From Oryza sativa Japonica Group (lineage: Eukaryota > Streptophyta > Magnoliopsida > Poales > Poaceae), in assembly GCF_034140825.1 (NCBI RefSeq), contig NC_089045.1:627501-691500 (forward strand): DNA of 64,000 nt. Direction: 5' to 3'. Of this stretch, positions 10,124 to 23,064 are shown in pieces. The notes under the pieces were generated by a model. The model saw nothing but the letters and a program-made list of their open reading frames with translations, was not told the DNA's origin and did no database searches. Within the stretch, counting starts at the first letter, position 1. Each line of letters starts with the position of its first letter. Position numbers and translations under genes: made by a program.

Positions 10124-13100
10124 ATGACGACGACGACGACGAGGAGTCATCGGCTCCGGGATGCGGCGGTGGCGTCAGTGGTGGCCGTCCTCCCCCACGA
10201 GATCTCCCCGCTCATCAGCGCCGCCTCCACCTTCTTCTTCGTACGTATCGTATGCCTCCCTCTCTCTCTTGCTTCTTGCTTCTTCTCATTTCATTTCCTT
10301 GATTCGTCTATGGCTGATGGCTGTGCAGATCCTCAGCGCCTACTTCGTCGTGCTGCCGCTGCGGGACGAGGGGGCCATCTCTCTGGGCCTCTCCACCCTC
10401 CCGGGCCTCTTCGCCGGCTCCCTCCTCCTCACCCTTGTCGCCGCCCCCGTCGCCTCCCTCGCCTTCTCCCTCCCATCCATCCCCAAACCCAGGGTCCGTA
10501 TCAATCTCTTTCTTCCTCACTTACATTATCTATTTTTATTACCTTGCTTCTTATGCCACAAGTCAACCACTTAGATTTCTCAGATGCAAACTTCGGTAAT
10601 GCTTTGTACCTTTGCCAACGCAATTTTTTTTTACACATTTATTGTAGTCAATCACGCAACACCTGCATTACATTCTCACAAGTATGAAAACTCTTCTTAA
10701 CGAATATGAAAACTTGAATTGGTTCAGATGAAAACTTGCTTTTGCTCTAAGTTCAGACGTAGGCACACTTCTTAAACTTGAAGGAATATTATGCTTACTC
10801 AACTCATTTATTTCAATGATTGAATTGTTCTTGCTTTAGTGTTTCACTAGTTAAAAGTAATATACCTTTAGTTTGTTTCAATTGATCAAGATGCTAGCTT
10901 TGCCTTCTGTATGACTGGAACAGTTGATGAATTACTTAAGAGTACCATGTTAATAATTGAATTTGTATTCTTCTGTCTGTTGAGAAGAAAAAAAAAACAA
11001 TTCTGGTCTGTGTTGTGGGAACTTCTGTATATTTACCATGGTATTGCAATAATTTGGGTATCTCTTCAGTAAACCCCTTTAATCTAAGATGGTTCAGCTA
11101 GCTTTTCCTTGACTAAATACCAGTTTCTTGTCCTCAATTTTCTTCCGTTTATTTATCGATGATGAGGTCTACATTTTAAGAATTCCAAACATTCTGAAGA
11201 ACATTACGGGCTACAAATTTCCTTGCAGTTATTTCTTGTTCACTGACATAAGCTAATTTTATCATCTATATTCTTTAATTTCAGGCTTTGGTTTTCATAC
11301 ACAGGTTCTTCAGTTTGTCCCTTCTTGTCTTTTTTGTTCTTTGGTTTGCCTCTACCCCTGGGCATTCCCCTTCTATCTCCCAGGTAATATACATTGCTAT
11401 TAATCTTGGTTATTTTGCAATTATGTACAATAAAGTTGTTAAATTTCAATGAAATTGTGAAGGGGAAAAATTACCGTACCATGAATTTTCACTCAGCTGC
11501 TTCGTATGTCCCCCTGAATTTCCTAATTTTTCTCTGTTTCTTGGTGTACAAATCAAGTCAAGCGAAGATGCTTCAAATAAACCTCCTGGATGGGGAAACC
11601 ACAGTTGGTTCTACATATTAGTGAGAATAAGCTTGTTTCTTTGGGTATGACTTTTCATGCGACATGGGCATGTTCATTTATTCTAATTCTCAAAGTGATT
11701 ATTGATTTGAGTAATTGTGTCTATTTGAAGGTTTCCTTGCTTAATCTCATTGCAATATCATCAACATGGGCAAGAGTAATTGATGTCATGGATAATGAGG
11801 TATCATTTATAGCTGCTCTAAAACTTATTTGCAATTACTTACAACTGATTACTTTTGCTTCTGATATCCTTATTACTCTTTTAATTCAGTCAGGTTCTAG
11901 ATTGTTTGGTTTTATTGGGGCTGGTGCTACGCTCGGGCAACTTTTTGGTTCATTATTTGCTGCAACTATGGCATGGCTAGGGCCCTGTACGTATGATTTT
12001 CTGAATAAGAAAATGAGTTCCTGACTTAAAATTTCTGGAATGCATTTTAACATTTCCGAAACGTGCCTCAGTTCTGCTCCTGTTTTCATCCCTATTGATG
12101 GAACTTGCTGCACTGTCATCGAAAGGAATCTGCACTGATGATACTCACAGTTCAATGGAACTGTCTTCTACAATGTATGTATCCTTCTGGACATGGTTTG
12201 CAATATCCTGATTTATCTATGACTGTTAACTATGACACGGGCAAACCGTATCATCTATACGGATTAATGTCCGGTTTTACTTTCATTTTTAAACCTAAGT
12301 TACAGTATAGTTTGTGAATTCCTTCTTTTATAACCAACCTCAAAACTCTTGAATGGATTTTGTTAGTTTGAACGTCTCATAGCAATACAGATAGATTGCC
12401 TGCTGCTTATTTGATTCGGTATTTTGGTGATTTCTTGTTTTGCTTATGATTGCATCCTAACTAACTGCAGAGCCGAACAAAGCCAAAATACAGAGGCTGA
12501 TGATGAAATGTCTTCTCTGGTCACTTCACAAGGATCACCATCCCAAGTCTCCGAATCTCACAAAACCAAACCTGAGATTTTTTTGATGTTTGAAGGTTTC
12601 TGGCTGATTGCACGCTCTTCCTATCTGATGTATATATCTCTATTTTTGTGGCTGAGCGCTGTTGTGTCGTCCTTCTTTTACTTCCAGGTATGGTTCTTCT
12701 ATATATGTTTATTGACATGAATAAATTCCACATCACTGTGACCATGTTGCTTCCTTAGTTACATCGTTGGAAGGATCCACCATTTACCATCCATTTGCAT
12801 TTACCTTATTTCCAGAAAGTGACGATAGTTGCTACAACAATATCAAGCCCAACTGCCAGAAGAAGAACCTTTGCACTCATAAACAGCTTTATCGCTGTCT
12901 TTATTCTTGCGGGGCAACTCACTTTGACGGTATTTGTCCATCTCCAGATTGTCCTTGGTTTTACTATTAAGTACTCCTAATAAATCTTAACCTGACAAAT
13001 TGTCCTGCACAGGACCACTATGATGTACATCATGGTGAAGTAGCTTTATATGTTGCAAACTGAACATTTTGACTCATTAGGCTCTCCTAATGAGCACTCT

Positions 13101-15107
13101 GGGGATACATTTAGATGTTAAATTATATTGCAGTTTTCTATTTGAGCATGCATGCGTATCCCCAGAGTGCTTATCTAAATTGCATGCGTATCTAAATTAT
13201 ATTGTTGGGGATACATTTTTGTCAATTAGAAAGCTCAGCTTCATTTCTAACATCTATTTGAGCATGCATGCGTATCCCCAGAGTGCTTATATTTTCTCAT
13301 ACAACTTTGAACTTATTATTTAGTGATATCTTCCTTTGTTCTTTTGAAGACAAGAATGTGTAAAAATTTCAATAGTTTTTCCTTCTGAATTCTGATATAA
13401 TTCTCATACACGCATATGTTCTTCAGTTTGACAATTCAGAGCTAATTCGCATCTCATGTCATCAAAAGAAGGGAATAGTTCATTACAATGTAGTCAAAAT
13501 GATGTAGTGCATGTCTACATCACTACATTCCAAGTACTGAGCAACTTATTAGCATTGACAAAAACAATATAATTTAAAAATATGTCCTAACCAACACGTT
13601 GCTAGAAAACTGCAATAACGGAAGAAGTTTTGCTAATTTTGTTTTCTTCTTTCATTTTGAAAAAGAAAAAGAGGATTCTTGAAATTTCTTTACTGACTCC
13701 TGTTATGAATTAAACAACTATTTCAGGGTCGTATCCTTACCGTAGCTGGTGTAACAGTTGCTATCTGTGCATCCCCATTCATTGCCACATTGAATATGGT
13801 TGCCCTTGCTCTATGGCCAACTTGGGTTGCTGTTGCTGTCACTGAAACAATTCGAAAGGTACATATAGACCAGGGAGCTATGATTGTAACTTTTGGTGTA
13901 ATAACCGTTTTTTACCATTAAATGATACTTTCCAAAAGTCACATACAAATAAATATGCATATCTAGATGTGAGCATTCATTACCACCTGGATATTCATAT
14001 TTGAGAGCTGAGACACATTAATTTGAATTTTATCTAGAATTTTTGCACGCCAAGGATATCTAAGCACTCATAATCCATTTTTGTGCAATTTAGGGTTTTG
14101 AATGTTAGCTCTAAATTGCTGCTTTCCCAGTCTCATCTTCTATTCTCTGTAGGTAACTACTTATGTTTTGACAAGACCTGGAAGGGAATTGCTATTCACA
14201 GTCGTCTCACAGGATGAGAAGTACAAAGCGAAGGTAAAAGATATGCGGCTACCTATTTGAATTTAGTGACCAATAAGAAACGAAAGAATACATTTGCTTG
14301 AATGCGATAGATGAGTTGTGCCAGTAGTACACATCATCATTCACCGCAGAGAACTAACAAAATTTCTAATCCCTGGATTGCTCACCAATTTTCATCAATT
14401 TGCATTGTGTTATACATGTCTCTGGTAGATATCAAACATATACACATCAACACGTGGTGTGTTCTATCTTCCATGCTGTTGTTTCACAGACACACACACA
14501 CACACACGCACTGCACAGGGAAGCACAATGGTATTCCTTAGAAAAATTGGCCATTCAATATTGGCTCTGTTTTGAATTCACCTAGACACATCAGAGTTAG
14601 CCTTGTCTCTTAAAATGGAGAGTGGGTGATTAACAGCGAAATTTGAAGTTGAATTTCCAGATTAAGTAGGCTATCAATAGAAAAATAGTCAGTTTTGCAG
14701 TTGCCTTCTTAGTCTTATATTTGAAATCATATTAAATACGTGTTCACAAATGTATGACCAATTTCAGTTTTGACTATTTAACTAATGAATATAAATTCTA
14801 ATAGGTTTGTATAGATGTTGTTGTTCAAAGGCTTGGTGATGCAACAGCTGCCGGAATATACAGTTTGTTGTTCAGCAGCCTTGAGAAGAAGGCATCCATG
14901 GTCACCCTTTACGCGTTGCCGGTATGTGTCATGGTTTCAGTCATTGTATTTGTACCCCATCACCACATAGGATTGCATATATCACTGAAGAACTATTTTT
15001 CTCCCTTCTGATAACAGCTCTGCTTCGTGTGGCTTCTCACAGCATTTCATTTGGGCCGGCTCCAGACAAACCTTGTCAAGGTTCAGGTTGCTTCTTTTGC
15101 ATCTTAG
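10124..15107 (+). CDS. Polytopic membrane transporter, TLC ADP/ATP carrier-like, 495 aa, 13 exons
   Basis: Exons: 10124-10240, 10329-10493, 11285-11383, 11558-11644, 11731-11799, 11890-11986, 12072-12174, 12471-12687, 12816-12929, 13727-13858, 14153-14233, 14805-14921, 15018-15107. Together they give 1488 nt in continuous frame. The protein has about 10-12 hydrophobic segments, for example residues 31-48, and motifs such as FGFIGAGATLGQLFGSLFAA that recall major-facilitator and TLC (nucleotide translocase-like) folds. A hydrophilic, acidic loop encoded mainly by exon 8 splits the two halves. The substrate is unknown and the TLC link is from memory of plant homologues. Two junctions are weaker: the exon 2 donor GTCCGT and the AAATCAAG acceptor of exon 4. 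The start is the ATG at 10124; upstream in-frame codons are not ATG. Confidence 0.85.
13093..13287. repeat. Foldback repeat in intron 9 of the transporter gene
   Basis: AGCACTCTGGGGATA at the left end is repeated in inverted form (TATCCCCAGAGTGCT) at the right end. A second inverted copy lies inside near 13158-13172, preceded both times by TTTGAGCATGCATGCG. The structure could fold into a hairpin. It may be a rearranged MITE; no clear target duplication is seen. Confidence 0.6.
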
Positions 15108-15807
15108 ATTCCTAGATAGGTACTTGGTTACCTATAGTAAAGGTGATTGTAGCTTACTTATTCGCTTGTAGTGTTCTTAACACAAATGCTTGATAAGGGG
15201 AACTGCTGCACGTACCCACAGAAATGCACACTGTAAGTAACCAGAGTGCAGAAAGAAATATGGCACATCGACAAGTCAGGTTGCCATTGGCGTTGATACT
15301 CCTTTTGCCTTGTAAGATTAATAGAAGATTTATCAAGAAACTTTTTTGCTTTCAATATAGCATTAGGATTACTACAGGAAGGATACGACATGTATAGAGA
15401 AAGAAGGAATGCTGTATGACTAGATGAATAACAGATGAGTATGTGATCTCTGCATCTATTGTTAGAAACAATACTGTCTTGCACACGGCAATGCATGTGA
15501 CTTGTTACATTGCTAATGAGAAAACAAGGCTGGATTTGTTGGGCATTTTTGCTTCTTTTGCGAACTCAATATGATCTGCAGGCTTGTACAATTTACTGTC
15601 AAATTGATACTACAGAAGTGCTCCCATGGCACCTTCTGATAACTTATTGATCATGTTTACATGTAAAGACAAGCTGCATTTCTTATTATTTTCTTTGCAA
15701 AGCGAGAGCACCAAGATTGAATGGTGGAGAGTAGAATGAATATTGCCTTGCATGATCTTTGTGCTAACCCTTTTTAAAATTGCGCGCGAAGAATCCCCCG
15801 AGTGAGT
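15108..15807. other. Intergenic, nothing recognised
   Basis: Holds the 3' flank of the transporter gene and the distal promoter of the lipid-transfer-like gene. No transposon ends or further exons are seen. Confidence 0.4.
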
Positions 15808-15814
15808 TATAAAT
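15808..15814 (+). promoter_or_regulatory. TATA box of the lipid-transfer-like gene
   Basis: TATAAAT lies 138 bp upstream of the start codon, so transcription would begin near 15840 and leave a leader of about 100 nt. Confidence 0.6.
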
Positions 15815-15945
15815 CGGTACGCGCGCCACGCCGGATCATCAAGCTGCGAGCCTCTCGTGCTTAATACTAGTCACTAATTAAGTGCTTAAGCTAGTGCTTA
15901 ACACTAGCTAGGTAATTGCTCATCATTGATCAAGCGAAGAAGAAG

Positions 15946-16917
15946 ATGATGGCGTCACCGGCATCCAAGCGCGCCGCCGTCGTCTTGCTCGTCGTGGTTG
16001 CTTCTGTGATGATGGCGACGCCGTCGGAAGCGATGAGACCGAGGAGGAAGGCAGCCGCCTTGGTCTCGTCGGAGGCCCGCGTCCTCCGCTTCCCCGGCTT
16101 CCCGGGAAGCCGCCAGCGCTTCCCGGGGTTCCCCGGAGCCAGGCCGTCGCCGCGTGCGGCGCCGCCGAAGCCATCACCACCGTCGTCGTCGTCGTCGTCA
16201 GTCCCCGGTCTGCCACTGTCTCCACCCGCGGGGGCGCTGCCGCCGCCGTGCGGGAGGTCGTCGCAGACGACGCCGCCGGGCACCTTGATCCCGGGCATGC
16301 CGGGCAGCGGCGGTTCGTCGTCGTCGGCGCCGGACTGCGTGACGTCGCTGGCGGGGCTGACGACGTGCGCGTCGTTCCTGACGGGGGCGGAGGCGGAGAC
16401 GCCAACGCCGGCGAGCGAGTGCTGCGGCGGGCTGGGGATGTTCCTGAACAGCACGGCGGCGGCGGCTGAGGGTGACCGGACGTTGAGGTGCCTGTGCCCG
16501 GTGATCCTCGGCGACGTCAACCGGATGCTGCCCAAGCCGGTGGATCCCGTCAGGATGATGTACCTCCCCATCGCCTGCGGCCTCGTCCTCCCGCCTCAAG
16601 TCCTCTTCATCTGCTTCAGTCAGTTCTTACCTTCACTTGCACTCATTCATTCATCATTCTCAAATTTTTATCAGATGAATTCCTTTCTGACGAAAAACTG
16701 ATATATTATTGATTCTTTGATTGATTATGGCAGCCGGGCAGCCTAACCCACCGGTGCTCTCCCGTGTTCCTGACTCCTGGTCGACGCTCTCTTCAGGTTC
16801 TTGCTGAATTTGCTCTCTTGGTTTCCTGTTAATTCACACATTGCTCATTCTTGATTTTTTTGCGTTCTAATGTTTTTCTTGTTGTTGTTTTCTTAATATG
16901 CAGCAATGTCGCCTTGA
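15946..16917 (+). CDS. Proline-rich non-specific lipid-transfer-like protein, 249 aa
   Basis: Exons 15946-16618, 16734-16796 and 16904-16917 give 750 nt in frame. A secretory signal peptide covers residues 1 to about 29. Residues 48-129 are Pro/Ser/Gly-rich and include two RFPGFPG repeats. The C-terminal part has the eight-cysteine motif of the lipid-transfer/protease-inhibitor/seed-storage family: Cys131, 141, 159-160, 182, 184, 211, 223 (C-x9-C-x17-CC-x21-CxC-x26-C-x11-C). Members bind lipids in the apoplast or at the plasma membrane. The long proline-rich linker suggests a wall-associated hybrid form. The last exon encodes only four residues. Two adjacent ATGs (15946 and 15949) are possible starts and I chose the first. 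No GPI signal is evident. Confidence 0.87.
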
Positions 16918-17865
16918 TGGTTCACGATAAGATCGATTCAAAGGTTACTGATGATTCAGTATCTCAGTTTAAGCTTACAAAGCTGTTGTTGGTCTTGAGG
17001 GTTGTGTTTTCAGAAACAGCTGGGCCTGTACTTCAGTAAACCACGGCGTTAGCTACCACACTGCTATATAACTACATAAGATAGGTTGGTACATCATGCG
17101 TGGTGTAAGAGTTTATTTCTTATTTATAGGGAAAAAATATGTAAGTCATTTCATCAAGTATTCTTTCTCCACAACTAAAGAGAGTGAAATTTGGGACAAT
17201 AAGGAAACTGAAAATACAGGTCAACTGCACAGCAAAATTCCAGTAGGAATGGAATGCTTTGTCTACAACATTACTTGTTATAATAATCAAATTGACAGGA
17301 AAACATAAATATCAGTAAACTTAAACATCCGCAGTCAACCTCTGAACATGCATACATCACATTTGGCGATGATATGATGAATTTTCACTTTCAGCAATAG
17401 TATGTGTTTCACTTTCAACAGCAATAGCCGTACACATGAGCAAAGTGACAGTCTCAAGATACTCTGAATATACGAGGCACTATGTACGTGTGAGTTTCCC
17501 AATTACACAACTGGTCGCCATTAAGACTATGCAATTGCAGCCAAGAACCAAGATCATCCAGAGCAGCAATGCCATCTTCTGGCACCTCCTTATTTTTTCA
17601 TTCTTATTATTACCAGATACCTACTAAATTAGATCTTGTCTGAGCTTTATTCTGAGGATAGGTGAATCAGAACCTCTTCATCTGCACCAGCTAGCAATCT
17701 GGCAGCAAAGAAGAATACTACTAGAGGAGCTAAGGTTCTGCTGTTGTCTGTTCCATAATGAATTCAATTTGCGCAGATTTGTTTATTTAGTTCTATCATA
17801 TGTTTACTGCATTTCCTGACCTGTAGGCTTGAATAGAAGGATGTGGAGAAGTTTTCATTTACTTC
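16918..17865. other. Convergent intergenic region
   Basis: Lies between the 3' ends of the lipid-transfer-like gene (plus) and LSF2 (minus), and so holds both 3' UTRs. No transposon structure is recognised. Confidence 0.4.
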
Positions 17866-20800
17866 TCAAGCCTCCCGAAGAGCACGGACCCGTTCTTGAA
17901 TTAAACTCCTCTCCGAGCCAGCAATGCCCTCAAAAGCATGCTCTGGCAGACTGTCAAAAGACTCTTTATGTGGATCATTCTTAGCAAGATCATAAGTTGC
18001 AGCACGGATCGCTCTCTTATTGGGTCCGCAGGGCCTTTTGGAAGTTAGCTTCTCATAAGCTGTCCTAAGCTGCAAGCAAAGGATAAATGATAAGAATGTG
18101 GCCTGGCTTATAACCCTGACAAGTTAAGATTTCAAGAAGATGAAACCTACATCCATATTCTCGAACCAAAACATGTAAGCAATGGCAACTGCAGGTGCTC
18201 TCCCAAGTCCAGCAGTGCAATGGACATAGACCCGCCCTTTGCCTTCCGATATAGCCCATTCTAGTGATGAGACTGCTTTGGGCAATTGAGTCCTCAACGA
18301 ATCTGGATCGAAGTCCACTGCCTGAAACCAAATAAGTGCAAGCTTTTAACTCACTTTCATAATAAAAACTTGGACTAGCTTCATTGGAATTAATTATTTC
18401 TTAGACTTCTATAGTTTACTTTTGGCACTCAAAGATAGCAGCATACCATTTCTTTATGCTCTTCTGATGTAAAATGTTGGAGGTCAATATTTCATATTGC
18501 TCACCTATTTCATCATATAATGGAAATATGAAAGCTTGCTAGGCGGAAATGAATTGTGATTATCTCAAATGAATTATAAAGTCCAATGCAAAGGACAAGG
18601 CCAGCTGTGCTCATTGTAGTAAAAGAACAATTACCATATTTTCTCATTAAACAACTTCTTAGCTCATTTGTCATGCTTATATGAATAAAAAAATGCACCG
18701 GTGCAAAAGATCAGACACTATAAAAGTTAATCAAGCTTGAAAGTAGAAATGTAAAATGCTCATTTTTGTTTGAGTCAGAATTTCATAAGCAAATTAAGCA
18801 TGATACTAGCTCAGTACATAAATAATCGTCTCACCGGTCTTCTGATGTGTTTTATGCCAAGTTCTTTGCACCTATTGACAACAGTTTGGAAATCAATGCC
18901 CCAATATTCAATGTCCTTGTCCTGCTGTAAGCAAAGAATAAAGGCTACTTTCTCCTCATCTTTTAAGTGATCAATATCCTCTGGCTTTTGAGGTTGTGAG
19001 CCAACAATCAAGCTATCACTTATGATAGCATAATTCATACCTACATTCCACAAGTAATTGAGTAAGAATTGCATAAACACAAAGTAGGGATTTTGTTTTG
19101 CTCCGGTTAATTGCCATATCTATTTCAGTGACTTATAAAAATAATTAAAGCAATCTGTGCAATTCAATTAAGTCATGACAAAGTATGACACCAATGTTTA
19201 TCTCCACATCAAATTGCTATATCTTCAGCAAGAACTTTCATAAAACTTATCAAAGAATGGATATTTCACAAACATTTAATGTACAAAAGATAAGGGCCTG
19301 TACCATCTTAAAAGGATACATTTTTCACATCATGGTGTAACTTTCATTATTATGTAAGTGATTCTCAAATAGTTATGTTTAGGGTAACACAGTGAAACTG
19401 CCATATGAAGATAAAATACTAAACCACCAAAGCCCTCAAGCCCCTTAAGATGACCAAAAAATGCAGAAGTACTTTCCATGCAGATCAACAATGCAGATTT
19501 GATCACTATTCGAGGGGTGGTACATATAAGAATGCAAGCCCTGTGGAGTTGCCTTGTTCCCCCAAAACAAAAACACTACATGTGGCTGGCTATTAGAGAT
19601 AGGATTCAATCATCTGCACAACTGAAGAAGAGAAGTTGGGTAGGATCAGAGTTTTGTCAATTGTGTGGTGAAATTGAGACCTCTGTGCACATTTGCTTTA
19701 GATGCCCAAAGAATACCTCGAGATTTTGAGAATTTCTTTACCATGGTCATTGGGAATGATAGCTCCAAAAAAAAACTAGAGTTGAATACATGTTACCGGT
19801 GGCTGTGAGTTGGTTGCTTTGGTCTGTCAGAATTTATATGATTTTTAGAAGCAAACTCATCTTGACACCGCTAACAATTCCTCTTCGCATTATTTGTCTG
19901 TTGTTACAGTGGAAGCCACTCCTGAAACCTGAAGAACTTCCAACCTTGGAGACACTGGCCGGTGCTTTCGTGAGGCCATCAACAACCTTCGCCAAGAAAG
20001 AGTAGGGATTGGCTAGTTTACTAGTTTGGTAGCTTAGTTTTTGTTGCATTTCAGTTGTCGACGTTGGCTGGTGTGAGTTACTTGGTCAGCAATTGTTGCA
20101 GTGGGTTTTTGTCTGAATGTTTTCTCCCCATCACCAGAGGGTGGATGTAATGCACTCTGCTGTGTAAGCTGGAGTCTCAGCTAAACCTATGTAAACCTCT
20201 ATTGCTTTCTATATAATGCAGGGCCCTTGGCCTCCTTTCTAAAAGAAATCAATGCAAATTTGACAGAGAAAGGCCCAGCACAATGCTCAAATAAATGATA
20301 CTTATTACGACTAAGAAGGATAGAAATGGTCACAATTACTGCAACTTGCTAACTATTTTTGCAATCGCACAAAAGGAATGTGTGTCATTCAATTAGAAGA
20401 AAGCATTTAAGTTACACAACACGAACACCGGGGGTGCACACAGGAAGGAGAGAAGTCCTACCTTAGCCAATAGGAGCTATTACAGCAAAGAGCGCTCAAA
20501 GAGAAAATGAAACAAATGGTAATTAAAAAAGTCTCAGCTCGGTAAACAGGATGTTTAGCTTCTTTTTACATACCATGGTTTTTGACAATCATCACAAACC
20601 ATTACCGACTACTTACATTTGTAGCAAACTTAGTACTGAACATGAACCATGATACATCATAAGCAACATCGCACAGATGGATAGAACAGAACACCAAATC
20701 TAGACTTGACCTACCTCCCACAATCTTCTTTTTTTTTTCTCTTTTTCTAATGGTAACAGGAAATCTCCCACAGTGTACTCACTGATTTGACATTTCCCCA

Positions 20801-21365
20801 GGCCTGACTCAGGAAAGAACCCAAATTTCCTCGGACAAGATTGAATCTTTACCAAAATGTTGATTGTGTCCAGTCTAGGATTTCTAACATCCACACAAGA
20901 AAACCTTCATAACACAGATACGCGTTACTCAGGCATCATGGATGGGACGGGACAATCGAACATCAACTGATATAAGCGCACTAACGCAGTAATGCTATAG
21001 CAAGACAACGCGTGCACGGACCAAATCAATCGTTTCGGCGGGACGAAATTAACAATCCCCATCCCGAAATGGAATCATTATCTAGGTAGCATCAAAAGCG
21101 CGTATACGAGGAAAAATGATTGGTACGGACCTAAATCGTGGTGGTATTCGTAGGGATTGCGCATCATTCTCTTCATGGCGGTGTTGTAGTCCTCCATCCT
21201 ACTGCTTCCCGTCGTGGAGGAGCGGCACAGGAAAACCCCAGAGGAACTCCGCCGCCGTTGGCTCCTGCTTCCTCCGGCGGCCATCCTGCTCCTAGCAGCG
21301 ACGGCGCCGCGCGCTGGGAGTCCCGGGGTGGCCGGGAAACACGGGGCGGTGGCCATGGCGGCCAT
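17866..21365 (-). CDS. LSF2: Phosphoglucan phosphatase LSF2 (Like Sex Four 2), 271 aa
   Basis: Exons on the minus strand: 21365-21131, 19040-18835, 18321-18151 and 18069-17866, 816 nt in frame. Residues 1 to about 55 look like a chloroplast transit peptide. Conserved LSF2 text follows (MEDYNTAMKRMMRNPYEYHH at 57-76). The dual-specificity phosphatase domain spans about 80-230 with the active-site loop HCTAGLGR (Cys182, Arg188). The C-terminal motif typical of SEX4/LSF proteins spans about 215-271 (KRPCGPN, TYDLAKNDP). The enzyme removes phosphate from the C3 position of starch glucosyl residues in plastids, acting in transient starch breakdown with SEX4. Catalytic residues are present, so it should be active. 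A second in-frame ATG at 21356 is an alternative start. Intron 1 is 2.1 kb and holds a LINE fragment. Confidence 0.95.
19503..20249 (+). mobile_element. 5'-truncated LINE (non-LTR retrotransposon)
   Basis: Encodes a reverse-transcriptase zinc-binding (zf-RVT) segment near 19540-19725 (VPPKQKHYMWLAIRDRI, then CQLCGEIETSVHICFRC). A further open frame is at about 19790-20005. The 3' end has the CTTGGCCTCCTTTCTAAAAG tail seen in plant L1-type LINEs. A 14-bp target duplication with one mismatch flanks it (CAATGCAGATTTGA at 19489, CAATGCAAATTTGA at 20250). The frames are interrupted and only the 3' end is present, so it is dead. It sits in LSF2 intron 1 in the opposite orientation to the gene. Confidence 0.8.
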
Positions 21366-22089
21366 GTTTGCAGGATGTTGATGTACCAATGCGACGATGC
21401 GAGAGAGCGAGGCAAGCAGAAAGGAGACCGGCCGGTGGTGGTGGTGGTGGAGGTGGGGATTCCGGCCGGATTTGGCGCGGCTTCTGGATCCCGGCGACTT
21501 GGGACGATGCCCACGAGACCACGCAGCCAAGAAAATGCCAATATTTACAAGGAATTGTTTTTTTTTTTTAAAAAAAAGCATTTTTGCTGTAAATATTCAT
21601 GCCACAACCGCACTCTTTTTTCGCGAACGCGTAAAAAAATTGCACGTCAATATATTAGAAGAAAAGAATTTTGTTATACGACGCAATCAACCAGATTGGT
21701 CTACTACTGCACTATGCAGTTACACATATTTTATTTTTGAGGGTTAAAATTCATATGGCAATCATTGGGAAAAAACAGAAATACTATATCTTACAAAAGA
21801 GTATATGTCGATAACTTTCAGTATAATATTTAGTAGATACTACGCTGATTACTTATACTATGTTTGGTGCCTCCGATATAACTTACGAAATCGTTTTGAT
21901 GTTAATATATTACCTATAAGTATCATACTTGGTACCATATTAGGTTTAGTACAACATACCAAGCTATCGTGTTGACGATGGTATGACATTAGCACATAGA
22001 GTATTTCGTGTATTAATGGGATCTCGTCCCCTGCTCTTTTTTAAAGAGAGAGATATTAAGAAATAATTAAAAACCGTTGGTTCGATCCA
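21366..22089. other. LSF2 leader and upstream region
   Basis: The first ~150 bases hold the LSF2 5' leader (a GGT-repeat-rich stretch around 21430-21455 on the plus strand). Beyond about 21550 the DNA is AT-rich with no recognised feature. Confidence 0.4.
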
Positions 22090-23060
22090 AGTAATCAATG
22101 AGTGTAACAAGTATATTTTTTCGTCACACATTTTATAATAGACACTAATATATCTCTTTCGTCTACAGAAATTTTGTTCCTTTTGACTTAATGTTACTTG
22201 TGGTAATTAGTAAGCATAAACACATTTTCAAAAAAAACAAATACTTCATGAATATGGGGAACTTCATATTGAAGAAACTATAACCGTATGATAGGTAAAT
22301 CGGGTGGCGTGCCAAAAGCTTGCGTCCAACTAGTAGAAGCCTAGCTACAAGGTATAGGAAATCTTGGGCGATGTTAGCAAAATTCCCAAGCCCCTCCCAA
22401 AGGGGAAGGTGCACACTCGTCTTATTAATCACGTAGGTATCTGAAAAGCAAGAATCAAAGAGCGTTTGAGCACCAGGAGAAGAAAACATTGTTATCTAGC
22501 CTTTTTGCAAAAATCAAACAGAATGTGACAATGTTGATGTTTGCCAAAGAGAAGCACTTGCTATAGTTTAACCTTATGTAGTCACTATTTTTTTTCTCTT
22601 TTTTTTATTCCAGGATGTAATCCTTTTTAGATATATTCGATGAGATGAGCATTGTCTCATACGGTTCATTGGAAAAACGTTTAATCTTAACCATCCATTT
22701 ATTCTACCTTATTTTATCTTAACCCTCCATTCGTTTTCATGTCAAGACCATAAATGGGAAGAGATAAGATGGAGTTGCGTCTAGATGCTCTATCCCATGC
22801 TTTGCAAGAAGAGAAGACAAAAAATAGAAAGGCAAATAAGACAAGAAAAACAAAGAGAGGGGGCAAGGCAACCCGAAGGCTAAGCTAGGGTTTTTGCCAT
22901 GGCTACATCCTGACTCCTGAGCTCCCCCTTCTCCATTCCCGATCTCTACTAATCCTGCCTGAAGGATAATATCTCTGATACGCACTAAAAAGTTGTCTTT
23001 AAATAGGTTCCCTCTCATAACTAGTTTAGGTTTGATTATGTCGTTAGTGCATACTATGTG
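22090..23060 (+). repeat. First copy of a degenerate tandem duplication (promoter/leader of the NST1-like gene)
   Basis: Two parts match downstream sequence in the same order. The part at about 22090-22300, including TTGAAGAAACTAT, matches about 23065-23330. The part at about 22765-22990 matches about 24215-24460, including the CTAGGGTTTT-GCCATGGCTAC leader start and a CTCCATTCCC block. This copy is diverged and is followed by no coding exon. Confidence 0.7.
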
Positions 23061-23064
23061 CATC

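Noticed and set aside
15916-15945. Upstream start for the lipid-transfer-like protein
   Set aside because: The codon is TTG, and the signal peptide fits a start at 15946.
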